NCBI GenBank assembly: GCA_937888895.1
Contig: CALASV010000056.1
Span: 1-10,087 of the forward strand
Reading direction: 5' to 3'
Source: an uncultured Clostridia bacterium
GTDB taxonomy: Bacteria; Bacillota; Clostridia; Lachnospirales; Lachnospiraceae
Length of the DNA: 10,087 nucleotides
The position numbers and the translations under genes were made by a program. Below are positions 1 to 6,722 of this stretch, piece after piece. Numbering within the stretch: position 1 is the first letter of the stretch; each line of letters opens with the position of its first letter. The notes under the pieces were generated by a model. That model made no database searches, was not told where the DNA came from, and was given only the letters and a program-made list of their open reading frames with translations.

Positions 1-210
1 ATAGCGATATTGTTTGATACAAAGCGTTATAGTAAGAAAATGCAGGAGTATATTCCATTAGAAAATAAGCTATTGGAAACAGTACTTGCATTAGGAGTGT
101 TTTTGGCAGAAAAAAATATCATGTATGAAGTTTATTATGGACAACATGGTTTGAAAAAGATAGATGTAAGTAGTATACAAGCATTTGAACAATGTTATGA
201 AATTGTATAG
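1..210 (+). CDS. DUF58 domain protein, 3'-truncated fragment (5' end outside window)
   Basis: The frame is open from base 1, so the gene begins upstream of the window. The visible 69 residues include a DTKRYS segment, then EYIPLENKLLETVLAL, then EVYYGQHGLKKIDV and FEQCYEIV. This is the pattern I know from the C-terminal, vWA-like half of DUF58 proteins: an Asp-containing strand, a long helix with ENKLLE, and a strand with YYGQ. DUF58 proteins usually continue for about 100 residues past this point, but here a TAG comes straight after YEIV. They are commonly encoded with a MoxR ATPase and directly upstream of a transglutaminase-like membrane protein, which is the neighbour seen here. The molecular role of DUF58 is poorly known. 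The fragment is probably non-functional as it stands. Family assignment is by recall of motifs, not by a search. Confidence 0.6.
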   Translation: MAILFDTKRYSKKMQEYIPLENKLLETVLALGVFLAEKNIMYEVYYGQHGLKKIDVSSIQAFEQCYEIV

Positions 211-1858
211 TAAAATTAGTGAATCTTTGAGTGTGCTTTCCTTTCAAATTTTTCAAGGAACGAGGGATGATTATGGTACTTTTTTTTCTGGATTTTCGGA
301 TAGAGCTGAGTTAGGTGGCAATATTCAAAAGAAATATAGTGAAGTAATGACAGTTCGTAGTAGAAATGGTAAAAATACAAATGTGTATTTGATAGGGAAA
401 GTATTTGATAATTTTGATGGAAAACAGTGGATACAATCTAGAGAAGATTTTTCTATGGAGAGATATATAGATACGATACGTACTTTGTATGCTATGAAAC
501 AATATGATGATAAATATTCTATGGATTATATATATAAGTCGGATTTGAATATATGTTATCAATATATAAATTCTAAGTATTTATTTGCACCATTAAAAAC
601 ATATTATATTACACAACAATATATTGGATTGCCGATAGAGGAATTAGAGGGAAGTATTTGTTTTGAAGAAAAAGTGGGTTTTGGAACGGAGTATGAAGTT
701 AGTTATTATCAGTTAAACAATGGAAATGAAGTATTTTATGAATTTTTAGAGGAAGAGAAGTTGCTAGAGGAAGAAGTGCTTCGTCAAGTTTTGAAAGAAT
801 TTCAGATGACAACAGGGATAGAATTGAGTGTAGAAGAAGTAAAACGTCAAGAACAGTTAATATATGAAGATTATGTAGAAGATATTTCGTTGTCAGAAGA
901 ATTACAACAATACTTGAATGTAATAACAAAAGATTTGGAAAGCGATATAGATAAATTAAGAGCAATCGAATTAGAACTTTCTAAATTTACTTATACGAAT
1001 GAAGCAGGAAGATTGCCAAAATCGGTAACAGATGCAAGTAGTTTTTTAGATTATTTTTTATTAGAGAGTAGGGAAGGCTATTGTAATCATTTTGCTACGG
1101 CATTTGTATTGTTGGCTCGTGCCAAGGGGATTCCAGCACGTTATGTACAAGGATATTGTGTTCCTTTAGGACAAGAACAGACTACAGTAGTTACTTCTAG
1201 TTTTGCTCATGCATGGCCAGAAGTATATATAAAAAATGTTGGTTGGATTCCATTTGAACCAACACCGGGTTATGGGGAACTTCGTTATACTTCTTGGACA
1301 ATAAAAAAAGGACAGCAAGAAAATCCAAAAGAACAATTTTGGAAGGAACAAGGAGAGGATGTTATTGAACTAGAGAAAGAAGAACAGGAAAAACTTTCCA
1401 AAGAATTTCTTGCTAAATTAGAAGAAGAAAGAGAACAACAGAAAAAAGAACAAAAGAAACAGTTATTGAAAATTTTACTTTCTTCGATTTGTTCTATTTT
1501 AGTAGTAGGAGTGTTAGCAATATTTTTTGAACGATTACTTAGTCGATATCGTTATCAAAAAATGACAATAGAACAAAAATATTTGGTACAGTTTAAAAGA
1601 AATGTAAAGTTACTTTCTAAATTGGGATTAACTAGAAGTGTTGGAGAAACGATAGAAGAATTTAGAAAAAGAGTAATGATGAAATTTTCAGGAGAAGTCG
1701 AATTTTATTTTTTAGAGATGCATGAAAAATTCTTATATGGAACTTTAGAATTAAAAGAAGAAAGTATGCAATTGGTTTTGGAAGAACAAGAACAGTTATT
1801 GCAGATTTTGAAACAGAACAAGAAATGGATATATTTATACTGGAAGATATTTTCTTAA
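197..1858 (+). CDS. transglutaminase-like protein with C-terminal DUF4129-like region, N-terminal membrane block missing (TgpA-type)
   Basis: The frame encodes about 553 residues from ATG 197; a TTG at 185 is also possible, and neither has a ribosome site. The transglutaminase core is near residues 285-365: Cys296 in EGYCNHFAT, His338 in SSFAHAWPEVY and an acidic Glu354 in WIPFEPTPGYG, where many family members have Asp. A charged Glu/Lys/Gln-rich helix (about 390-423) leads into one hydrophobic span (about 423-446) and a soluble C-terminal part resembling DUF4129. Family members normally start with about six or seven membrane spans, which put the transglutaminase domain outside the cell. Here they are absent and the protein begins directly in the segment after the last span (GFSDRAELGGN). 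Without a signal or first anchor, the domain would probably stay in the cytosol. The gene overlaps the truncated DUF58 frame in another phase. It looks like the remaining 3' part of a larger gene, although 553 codons remain open. Confidence 0.72.
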   Translation: MKLYSKISESLSVLSFQIFQGTRDDYGTFFSGFSDRAELGGNIQKKYSEVMTVRSRNGKNTNVYLIGKVFDNFDGKQWIQSREDFSMERYIDTIRTLYAMKQYDDKYSMDYIYKSDLNICYQYINSKYLFAPLKTYYITQQYIGLPIEELEGSICFEEKVGFGTEYEVSYYQLNNGNEVFYEFLEEEKLLEEEVLRQVLKEFQMTTGIELSVEEVKRQEQLIYEDYVEDISLSEELQQYLNVITKDLESDIDKLRAIELELSKFTYTNEAGRLPKSVTDASSFLDYFLLESREGYCNHFATAFVLLARAKGIPARYVQGYCVPLGQEQTTVVTSSFAHAWPEVYIKNVGWIPFEPTPGYGELRYTSWTIKKGQQENPKEQFWKEQGEDVIELEKEEQEKLSKEFLAKLEEEREQQKKEQKKQLLKILLSSICSILVVGVLAIFFERLLSRYRYQKMTIEQKYLVQFKRNVKLLSKLGLTRSVGETIEEFRKRVMMKFSGEVEFYFLEMHEKFLYGTLELKEESMQLVLEEQEQLLQILKQNKKWIYLYWKIFS

Positions 1859-2189
1859 TGAAAACGCTGTATTTTAACCAAATCAAATCAGTCCACTATT
1901 TCAAATGCATAGAGTATTAAGTGGTGGGTTTAGGACTTAATAAGTTATAATCGAAGTAAAACAGGTAGAGAATACAATTTGTCTAAAGAACAAGTACTAC
2001 ATTATTAGAAAATATTATGAAAAAGTACCATTAAATATATTTAAAAATTTATTATTACTTCAAATGGCAGATGCGATAACTCACAATCTTGAAAAAGAGG
2101 TAATTAAAGAAAAATATGAAATCTGTAAAAAATTGTATAATACAAAAGCAGAAGAATTATATTTGTGGTTAGAAAATGAAAAAAAGTAA
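1858..2189 (+). pseudogene. frame-broken gene remnant, third gene of the transglutaminase operon; possibly HD-type
   Basis: An ATG at 1858 overlaps the TAA of the transglutaminase gene (TAATG), the usual sign of translational coupling. It gives MKTLYFNQIKSVHYFKCIEY and then a stop at 1918. Protein-like sequence continues in other phases. Bases 1934-2005 read DLISYNRSKTGREYNLSKEQ and on to a stop in the second phase. Bases about 1998-2189 then read IIRKYYEKVPLNIFKNLLLL, QMADAITHNLEKEVIKEKYE and a charged tail ending ENEKK in the third phase. Joining these three pieces gives one plausible polypeptide of about 110 residues, so I read this as a gene with one nonsense change and two frameshifts. 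The pattern LNIFKNLLLLQMADAITHN recalls the helix with ADA seen in HD-domain enzymes and CCA-adding enzymes, but that is a weak guess. A 41-residue ORF from ATG 2064 is the longest intact part with a Met start. Sequencing error is an alternative to decay. Confidence 0.4.
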
Positions 2190-2240
2190 TTATCAATTAT
2201 ATATTTGTAATATTTTTATGATAAGTAATTAGGAAATACA

Positions 2241-2269
2241 TTGAGTTTTTAACAGGAGTATGGTAGAAT
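2241..2269 (+). promoter_or_regulatory. sigma-A type promoter for the hybrid histidine kinase gene
   Basis: TTGAGT (2241-2246), 17-base spacer, TAGAAT (2264-2269). This places the transcript start near 2276, about 40 bases before the preferred start codon. There is no other good promoter in the 2190-2300 gap. Confidence 0.6.
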
Positions 2270-2314
2270 TGTAGAGAGAAATAGGAAAAAAGTCTTAGTT
2301 TTATGGGAGAATGT

Positions 2315-3961
2315 ATGATGACAAGAACAGAAGAATTACTTTTGCTAGAAACATATAAAATAAAGCAACGTATTTTGGAACATGCACTTTCTGCGAGTGC
2401 AGGTGTTTTTTACAATATTAATATTACGAAAAATAAAGTTCCGAGTACGATGTTTCAAGTATTAAATGGGGTAGAGTATAGTATCAATAAACAAATAGGT
2501 TTTTCAGATAATTGTGATTATACAGATGTTATTAGTTATTGGGGGAATCAATTGTCAAAGGAAGAACAGTCAGCGTACTTTACATTTTTTGATTTAAAGC
2601 ATTTAGAAGATTGTTTTAGACGAGGGGAAAATCATATTACTCATCAATATTGGACAAGTGATGTACTTGGACATCCTATGCTTGCAGAACAGCATATTGT
2701 AATGTATGAGGATTTACTAAATGGAGATATTGTTGGTATTACTTATGTTCTTGATTTGACAAATTTAGATGCTCTGAAAGAAAAAGAAACACAGCAGAGA
2801 AAAGAATTAGAAATTGCATTAAAGAAAGCAGAAATTGCAAATGATTTTAAAACAAATTTTCTTTTTAATATATCTCATGATATTCGTACACCAATGAATG
2901 CTATTTTAGGATTTAATGAAATAGCTAAGAAAAAGACAAAAGACCCAGAAGTATTGGAAGCATTAGAAAAAGCAGCATTATCTGGAAATCAGATGCTTGA
3001 AATTATCAATGATATTTTAGATATGTCTCGTATTCAAAATGGGGAATTATCGTTTAATAATGCTATTGTGAATGTAAAAAAGAGTATGAGTGAGTTAGAT
3101 ATTGTGCATCGTCCAATGGCAAAAGAAAAGAATATTACCTTTAATTTTATAGATGAAACAGTAACACCTTATGTATATGGTGATGTTGCAAGAATTTCAC
3201 AAGTGACATCGAATCTATTAAGTAATGCGATTAAATTTACACCAAGAGGTGGGAAAGTTACCTATTATGTAAAAGAAATTCCTGTATTAGATGCAGGATA
3301 TGTAGGGTATGAAATTCATGTTATAGATAATGGGATAGGAATGAGTGAAGCATTCCAAGAAAATATGTATAAAGTGTTTGAACGAGAAAAAAGTTCTACA
3401 TTAAGTGGAGTACAGGGAACAGGACTTGGTCTTGCCATTACAAAGCAAATAGTAGACCATATGGGTGGTGACATTACTTGTCAAAGTGAAGTAGGAAAAG
3501 GAACGGAATTTTTAGTTACTTTTAAGTTACCAATTGCTTCCATGGAAAAAATATGTGAAGAAATGGAACATATTTTAAAAGGAAAGAGAATCCTTATTGT
3601 AGAAGATATTGATTTAAATCGTGAGATTTTAATGGAACTTTTATTAGATGAACAATGTCTGGTAGAGGAAGCAGAAAATGGTGAGCAAGCAGTTCACATG
3701 GTTCGTAATTCTAAGAGAGGTTATTATGATGTAATATTAATGGATATTCAGATGCCAATTATGGACGGTTATATGGCGACAAAAGCAATTCGTGCTTTGA
3801 AGAATAAAGCTCTTGCGAAAATTCCAATTATTGCAGTAACAGCGAATGCGTTTGAAGCAGATAAGAAAGAAGCAATTAGTGTTGGAATGAATGAGCATAT
3901 TGCAAAACCAGTTGATATTATGGTATTGAAAAGAGTTTTAAGAAAAGTATTAAGCAAATAA
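2315..3961 (+). CDS. cytosolic hybrid sensor histidine kinase with C-terminal response regulator receiver domain
   Basis: The protein is 548 residues from ATG 2315; GGGAG at 2305-2309 sits about 5 bases before it, whereas an in-frame ATG at 2303 has no good ribosome site. Order of parts: an N-terminal PAS-like sensor region (about 25-155), a short coiled-coil linker (156-180), a dimerisation domain with the phospho-acceptor His188 in FNISHDIRTPMNAILG, and a HATPase domain with N box (N304 in NLLSNAIKF), G1 (D338 in IDNGIGM) and G2 (GTGLGL, 368-373). It ends in a receiver domain (about 424-548) with acidic pair E430-D431, phospho-acceptor D477 in LMDIQMPIMDG and K531. There is no membrane span or signal peptide, so it should sense an internal signal. 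No Hpt or output domain is present, so phosphate would have to leave through a separate Hpt or regulator, or the receiver may gate the kinase. It stands alone between its own promoter and terminator, so neither substrate nor partner can be read from context. Confidence 0.93.
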   Translation: MMTRTEELLLLETYKIKQRILEHALSASAGVFYNINITKNKVPSTMFQVLNGVEYSINKQIGFSDNCDYTDVISYWGNQLSKEEQSAYFTFFDLKHLEDCFRRGENHITHQYWTSDVLGHPMLAEQHIVMYEDLLNGDIVGITYVLDLTNLDALKEKETQQRKELEIALKKAEIANDFKTNFLFNISHDIRTPMNAILGFNEIAKKKTKDPEVLEALEKAALSGNQMLEIINDILDMSRIQNGELSFNNAIVNVKKSMSELDIVHRPMAKEKNITFNFIDETVTPYVYGDVARISQVTSNLLSNAIKFTPRGGKVTYYVKEIPVLDAGYVGYEIHVIDNGIGMSEAFQENMYKVFEREKSSTLSGVQGTGLGLAITKQIVDHMGGDITCQSEVGKGTEFLVTFKLPIASMEKICEEMEHILKGKRILIVEDIDLNREILMELLLDEQCLVEEAENGEQAVHMVRNSKRGYYDVILMDIQMPIMDGYMATKAIRALKNKALAKIPIIAVTANAFEADKKEAISVGMNEHIAKPVDIMVLKRVLRKVLSK

Positions 3962-3976
3962 TTAGTAAAATATAAG

Positions 3977-4046
3977 AAGAACTATTGTGTAATAAAGCTT
4001 CTATCTTTATAAAAGAGGTTTATTTTGCAATAGTTCTTTGTTTTTA
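3977..4046 (+). terminator. long-hairpin terminator after the histidine kinase gene
   Basis: A perfect 11-base inverted repeat, AAGAACTATTG (3977-3987) with CAATAGTTCTT (4028-4038), is followed by a T-rich tail (TTTGTTTTT). The loop can pair further: AATAAAGCTTCT (3991-4001) with AGAGGTTTATT (4014-4024, one bulge). It lies 16 bases after the kinase stop codon. Confidence 0.7.
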
Positions 4047-4054
4047 TTTATAAT
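4025..4054 (+). promoter_or_regulatory. candidate promoter inside the kinase terminator
   Basis: TTGCAA (4025-4030), 18-base spacer, and a perfect TATAAT (4049-4054). The -35 element matches the consensus at 4 of 6 positions and overlaps the 3' arm of the preceding terminator. It would start a transcript near 4061, leading into the hairpin at 4139 and the gene at 4251. AT-richness makes chance matches likely. Confidence 0.35.
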
Positions 4055-4138
4055 AGACTATTTATTTTTTATAAAAATGCCGATATAAAAAGAAAGAGAT
4101 AAATGAATGGATTGAAATGAGTATATGATGAGGCTAAG

Positions 4139-4189
4139 GAGAGCATTATTATTTTCTTTGATAAGGAAAATAGAGTGCTTTTTATTTTT
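4139..4189 (+). terminator. orphan terminator-like hairpin in the leader of the 4251 gene
   Basis: AGCATTATTATTTTC (4142-4156) can pair with GAAAATAGAGTGCT (4166-4179), with a small internal mismatch and a 9-base loop. The hairpin is followed by TTTTTATTTTT. It sits about 60 bases before the start codon of the next gene and about 90 bases after the previous terminator, with no recognisable gene between. It could be the end of a short RNA of about 125 bases from the candidate promoter at 4025-4054, or an attenuator for the gene at 4251. I do not recognise a known riboswitch class in 4061-4139. Confidence 0.5.
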
Positions 4190-4250
4190 AAGAAATACTT
4201 TGTTAAATTATTGTATAAAAGTAGAAAAAACTTTTTTGGGAGATAATTTT

Positions 4251-4631
4251 ATGGAAGAGAAGGAACTAGATTTAGTAGTAACTGCAAAATGGATAGATGA
4301 AGAAGGGAAAGAATATGAAAAAAATATTCAAATTGAGGATATTATACATCAAAAATCTATTACAATAGAGTTAAAAACAGTAGAAAATATTCCTGTAATA
4401 GAAGAAAAAGAAGAACAGATAATATTCCCAATTGTTTCTGATACGATAGATACTCGTATGTATGTAGATAGTTTTCCTAGAATGTTAGAGGCTTGTCAGC
4501 TTTTGAAGAAAAATGTAATAGAACAGAAAATGTCCAATGAATTACTTTATCATCAAAAAATGTCCACTTATTATATGTACAATATGCAAGCTTATTGGGA
4601 ATATCTTTATGCGATTGGTGAAAAAATGTAA
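4251..4631 (+). CDS. uncharacterised small acidic protein (126 aa)
   Basis: ATG 4251 is preceded by GGGAGA (4238-4243), a good ribosome site at 7 bases, so I prefer it over an in-frame ATG at 4125, whose extra 42 codons would run straight through the hairpin at 4139-4189. I do not recognise the family. The N-terminal half alternates polar and hydrophobic residues (LDLVVTAKWIDEEGKEYEK; ITIELKTVENIPVIEE), which suggests beta strands. The C-terminal third (about 75-126) is predicted helical with many Met and Tyr (KMSTYYMYNMQAYWEYLY). There is no signal peptide or membrane span, so it is probably cytosolic. It lies upstream of yqeY, but yqeY has its own strong promoter, so the two need not be co-transcribed. 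There is no terminator between this gene and yqeY. Confidence 0.6.
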   Translation: MEEKELDLVVTAKWIDEEGKEYEKNIQIEDIIHQKSITIELKTVENIPVIEEKEEQIIFPIVSDTIDTRMYVDSFPRMLEACQLLKKNVIEQKMSNELLYHQKMSTYYMYNMQAYWEYLYAIGEKM

Positions 4632-4649
4632 TAAATATTGATATACGAA

Positions 4650-4679
4650 TTGACGAAAGATAGTAATTTATCGTATAAT
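4650..4679 (+). promoter_or_regulatory. strong sigma-A type promoter for yqeY
   Basis: TTGACG (4650-4655), 18-base spacer, perfect TATAAT (4674-4679). Predicted start is near 4686, ahead of the AAAGGAG ribosome site at 4696-4702. This is the best promoter match in the window. Confidence 0.75.
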
Positions 4680-4711
4680 AAGAAAATATGATAGAAAAGG
4701 AGAAAGAAAAA

Positions 4712-5149
4712 ATGAATATTGAATTATTGAGAAAAGACATGGTAACAGCCATGAAAGAAAAAAATAAGCCAAGAAAAGAGGCAATTTCTTCTTTAATTTC
4801 TGCTATTAAAAAAGTAGCAATTGATGAAGGTTGTCGTGAAGAAATTCCAGAAGAATTAGCTGATAGAGTAATTTTGAAAGAATTAAAAACGGCAAAAGAA
4901 CAATTAGATACTTGTCCAGCAGATAGAACAGATTTGAAAGAAGAATACCAGTTCCGTTATGATGTTATTAATGAATATGCACCTCAGTTAATGTCTGCGG
5001 AAGAAGTGAAAAAAGTAATTGAAGAAAAATTTGCAGAAGTTATTGCTACAAAAAATAAAGGACAAATTATGAAGGTAGTTATGCCAGAATTAAAGGGAAA
5101 AGCAGACGGTAAAGTAATCAATCAAGTGGTAGCAGAACTTTGTAAATAA
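4712..5149 (+). CDS. yqeY: GatB/YqeY domain protein
   Basis: The protein is 145 residues, the normal length for stand-alone YqeY (about 148). ATG 4712 is chosen because AAAGGAG (4696-4702) precedes it; an in-frame ATG at 4688 lies upstream of that site. Typical YqeY features are visible: an N-terminal helical domain with LRKDMVTAMKEKNKPRKEAI and SSLISAIKK, the central ELKTAKEQ segment, YAPQLMSAEEV, and the C-terminal GQIMKVVMPELKGKADGKVI followed by NQVVAEL. The family shares its tail domain with GatB, the amidotransferase subunit that makes Gln-tRNA or Asn-tRNA, and is thought to bind tRNA, but its role as a separate protein is not settled. The gene is monocistronic, with its own promoter and terminator. 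In many Firmicutes it follows rpsU, which is not seen here. Codon use is ATT-rich for Ile (11 ATT, 1 ATC, no ATA by my count). Confidence 0.92.
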   Translation: MNIELLRKDMVTAMKEKNKPRKEAISSLISAIKKVAIDEGCREEIPEELADRVILKELKTAKEQLDTCPADRTDLKEEYQFRYDVINEYAPQLMSAEEVKKVIEEKFAEVIATKNKGQIMKVVMPELKGKADGKVINQVVAELCK

Positions 5150-5173
5150 AAAAAGAGCAAGTTTATATAGTAG

Positions 5174-5211
5174 AAAAAGAGGAGACATTTTTTATAGTGC
5201 TTCTCTTTTTT
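5174..5211 (+). terminator. rho-independent terminator after yqeY
   Basis: AAAAAGAGGAG (5174-5184) pairs with CTTCTCTTTTT (5200-5210), with one G-T pair and a 15-base loop. The 3' arm itself supplies the T run. It lies 25 bases after the yqeY stop. Confidence 0.75.
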
Positions 5212-5326
5212 ATTTATGAGGAAATGACGAAAAAGATTATAAATTTTCGTTTGGTTAAAAAGTACTTATTTTAAGGATATAGAGTAGAAGATGAATTAAA
5301 ATTTTTATTAAAAAAATAATAGAATA

Positions 5327-5354
5327 TTGTAACAAAACAGTATTTTTATAGATA
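5327..5354 (+). promoter_or_regulatory. weak candidate promoter for the ECF sigma operon
   Basis: TTGTAA (5327-5332), 16-base spacer, TAGATA (5349-5354), 24 bases before the sigma start codon. The overlapping TGTAAC (5328-5333) resembles the AAC-containing -35 boxes of ECF-dependent promoters, so self-regulation is possible, but the -10 side gives no clear ECF signature. The rest of the 163-base gap (5215-5377) shows nothing I can identify. Confidence 0.25.
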
Positions 5355-5377
5355 AATAGAGTAGAAAGGAGAAAACA

Positions 5378-5860
5378 ATGGAAGAATTATATAAACAAAA
5401 TTCCAAAATCGTGTATCATTTTCTCTACTCTATGTGTAAAGATGAAGCATTAGCAGAGGAACTTTTGCAGGAAACTTTTTTAAAAGCATTTGAGTCTTTC
5501 GAACGGTTTGATGGTAGTTGTAAAATATCTACATGGCTTTGTCAAATTGCAAAACATCTTTTATATCAACATTGGTATAAAGTCAATAAAGAATTTATAG
5601 TAGAAGTAGATGAACAAATACCAACAAAAGATGATACGGAAATGCAAGCTATCCATCGAGTAGAACTTGCAGATGTTTGGGAAAAATTACAGCAAATGCC
5701 AAAGGAAGTAAGACAAGTAGTAAGTCTGAGAGTGATGAGTGATTTATCATTTAAGGAAATTGGTGCAATCGTAGGAAAGAGTGAAAATTGGGCACGAGTC
5801 ATATTTTTTCGTGCAAAGAAACAATTATTAAAGGAGGTTCGTTATGAAGATAAATTGTGA
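5378..5860 (+). CDS. ECF-family RNA polymerase sigma factor
   Basis: The protein is 160 residues with AAAGGAG at 5365-5371, six bases before ATG 5378. Region 2 (about 5-70) shows YHFLYSMCKDEALAEELLQE and TFLKAFESFERFDG, then the ISTWLCQIAKHLLYQHWYK segment that melts and reads the -10 element. An acidic linker (75-95, EVDEQIPTKDD) follows. Region 4 (about 97-152) has LQQMPKEVRQVVSLR and a helix-turn-helix LSFKEIGAIVGKSENWARVI that reads the -35 element. There is no region 1.1 or 3, as expected of an ECF factor. Its last 17 bases overlap the start of a zinc-finger membrane protein, the standard sigma/anti-sigma arrangement. The recognition helix has SENWARV where many ECF factors have SENTV or SEGTV; as far as I recall, this variant is common in clostridial pairs of this type. 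Target genes cannot be read from the window. Confidence 0.93.
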   Translation: MEELYKQNSKIVYHFLYSMCKDEALAEELLQETFLKAFESFERFDGSCKISTWLCQIAKHLLYQHWYKVNKEFIVEVDEQIPTKDDTEMQAIHRVELADVWEKLQQMPKEVRQVVSLRVMSDLSFKEIGAIVGKSENWARVIFFRAKKQLLKEVRYEDKL

Positions 5861-6650
5861 AATTATTCAAGATTTAATTCCATCTTATGTAGAAGAAATT
5901 TGTTCGAAATCTTCAAAAAAATGTGTAGAGGAACATATCGCAGACTGTAAAGAATGTAACCAGTTAGTAGAGTTATATAAAAAATCGGATTTTTCAGCAC
6001 ATTCTTTAGAACAGAAGGAGTTAGATGGTTTTCAAAAGTTAAAAAAGAAAGTAAAATTACAAAGTGTTTTAAGTTATGGATTATTGTTGTTGCTGATTGC
6101 ATTTGGTATTTACAACTTTGGAGTAAATTATAACCAAGTATATCCAAAAGTATATTATGGTTTATTTATTGTATGTATGGTTGCAACTTATATAGTAACA
6201 ATGCATCAACATATAAGAGATAAATGGAATAAACAAGAAAGAATATTATGTATGATTTCTTTGTTATGTATTATATATGAATTTTTTGTTTTTTATTATG
6301 TTACAACAAAAGCAGTAAAACAGGAGTTGCCATTTGGATTAGAAGCAAGTAAAGTAGGACCATTGTTATATGGACAAGAAAGATTACTATTTTTATTTCA
6401 ACTAGGTATGTTTGGATATAGTTTTTATAATTTTGTAAAGAAAAATATAGTTTCTAATGTATTGATAACGATTCATTTATTAGGTATTTTTTTGATATTT
6501 GCACATACTTCTTTGCTTGGAAATTTAAGTGATAGTACTACATGGTTACATAGTTTTTTTGAAATAACAGGAAGTTTACTTGTACTTGGAGTGATAGGAA
6601 TTGTAGTACAATATGTTATAAAGAAAAAAAGCTATAAGAATGATTTGTAA
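5844..6650 (+). CDS. zinc-finger (zf-HC2) anti-sigma factor with six predicted membrane spans
   Basis: The protein is 268 residues. ATG 5844 lies inside the 3' end of the sigma gene, preceded by AAGGAGG at 5831-5837, so translation is probably coupled. The N-terminus (1-45) carries the ZAS motif His31-x3-Cys35-x2-Cys38 (HIADCKEC), with extra Cys5, Cys20 and Cys27 nearby. This cytosolic domain is expected to hold the ECF factor inactive. A charged linker (55-72) follows. Six hydrophobic spans are predicted at roughly 73-92, 101-120, 134-156, 181-198, 202-221 and 237-258. Many anti-sigma factors have one span plus an extracellular sensor. This one has short loops and no outer domain, so any signal would probably be read within the membrane (inference). 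There are no obvious site-1 protease loops. The anti-sigma call rests on the ZAS motif and the overlap with the sigma gene; the membrane part resembles nothing I can name. Confidence 0.85.
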   Translation: MKINCEIIQDLIPSYVEEICSKSSKKCVEEHIADCKECNQLVELYKKSDFSAHSLEQKELDGFQKLKKKVKLQSVLSYGLLLLLIAFGIYNFGVNYNQVYPKVYYGLFIVCMVATYIVTMHQHIRDKWNKQERILCMISLLCIIYEFFVFYYVTTKAVKQELPFGLEASKVGPLLYGQERLLFLFQLGMFGYSFYNFVKKNIVSNVLITIHLLGIFLIFAHTSLLGNLSDSTTWLHSFFEITGSLLVLGVIGIVVQYVIKKKSYKNDL

Positions 6651-6659
6651 TTTTTTCAA

Positions 6660-6698
6660 ATATCCGTTATACTACATAGTGTGACGGGTATTTTTTTT
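6660..6698 (+). terminator. strong rho-independent terminator of the sigma/anti-sigma operon
   Basis: A 14-base-pair stem, 6660-6673 with 6678-6691, includes several G-T pairs around a CCG/CGG core. It has a 4-base loop (ACAT) and is followed by a run of eight T (6691-6698). Confidence 0.88.
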
Positions 6699-6722
6699 AT
6701 AAGGGAACTCCATTGGATAAGG

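Noticed and set aside
185..215. Programmed ribosomal frameshift joining the DUF58 and transglutaminase frames
   Set aside because: There is no slippery heptamer or downstream structure, and the two proteins are normally separate. Parts of both are missing, so a deletion or join explains it better.
311..562. Open reading frames on the - strand, here and at 699-965, 1166-1351, 1662-1886, 3769-3957, 4477-4752, 5566-5802, 5863-6147, 6760-6957, 7891-8088, 8239-8439 and 9696-9878
   Set aside because: All lie antisense to well-supported genes, lack ribosome sites and have low-complexity Ile/Leu/Phe/Ser composition expected from reading AT-rich genes backwards.
1895..1926. Possible hairpin after the transglutaminase gene (CCACT with AGTGG)
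   Set aside because: It has only five pairs, a long loop and no T run, so I do not call it a terminator.
4125..4250. Upstream extension of the 4251 gene from ATG 4125 (42 more codons)
   Set aside because: It would translate straight through a terminator-like hairpin, is rich in AGG/AGA Arg and Leu with no protein-like pattern, and has a worse start context than GGGAGA-ATG at 4251.
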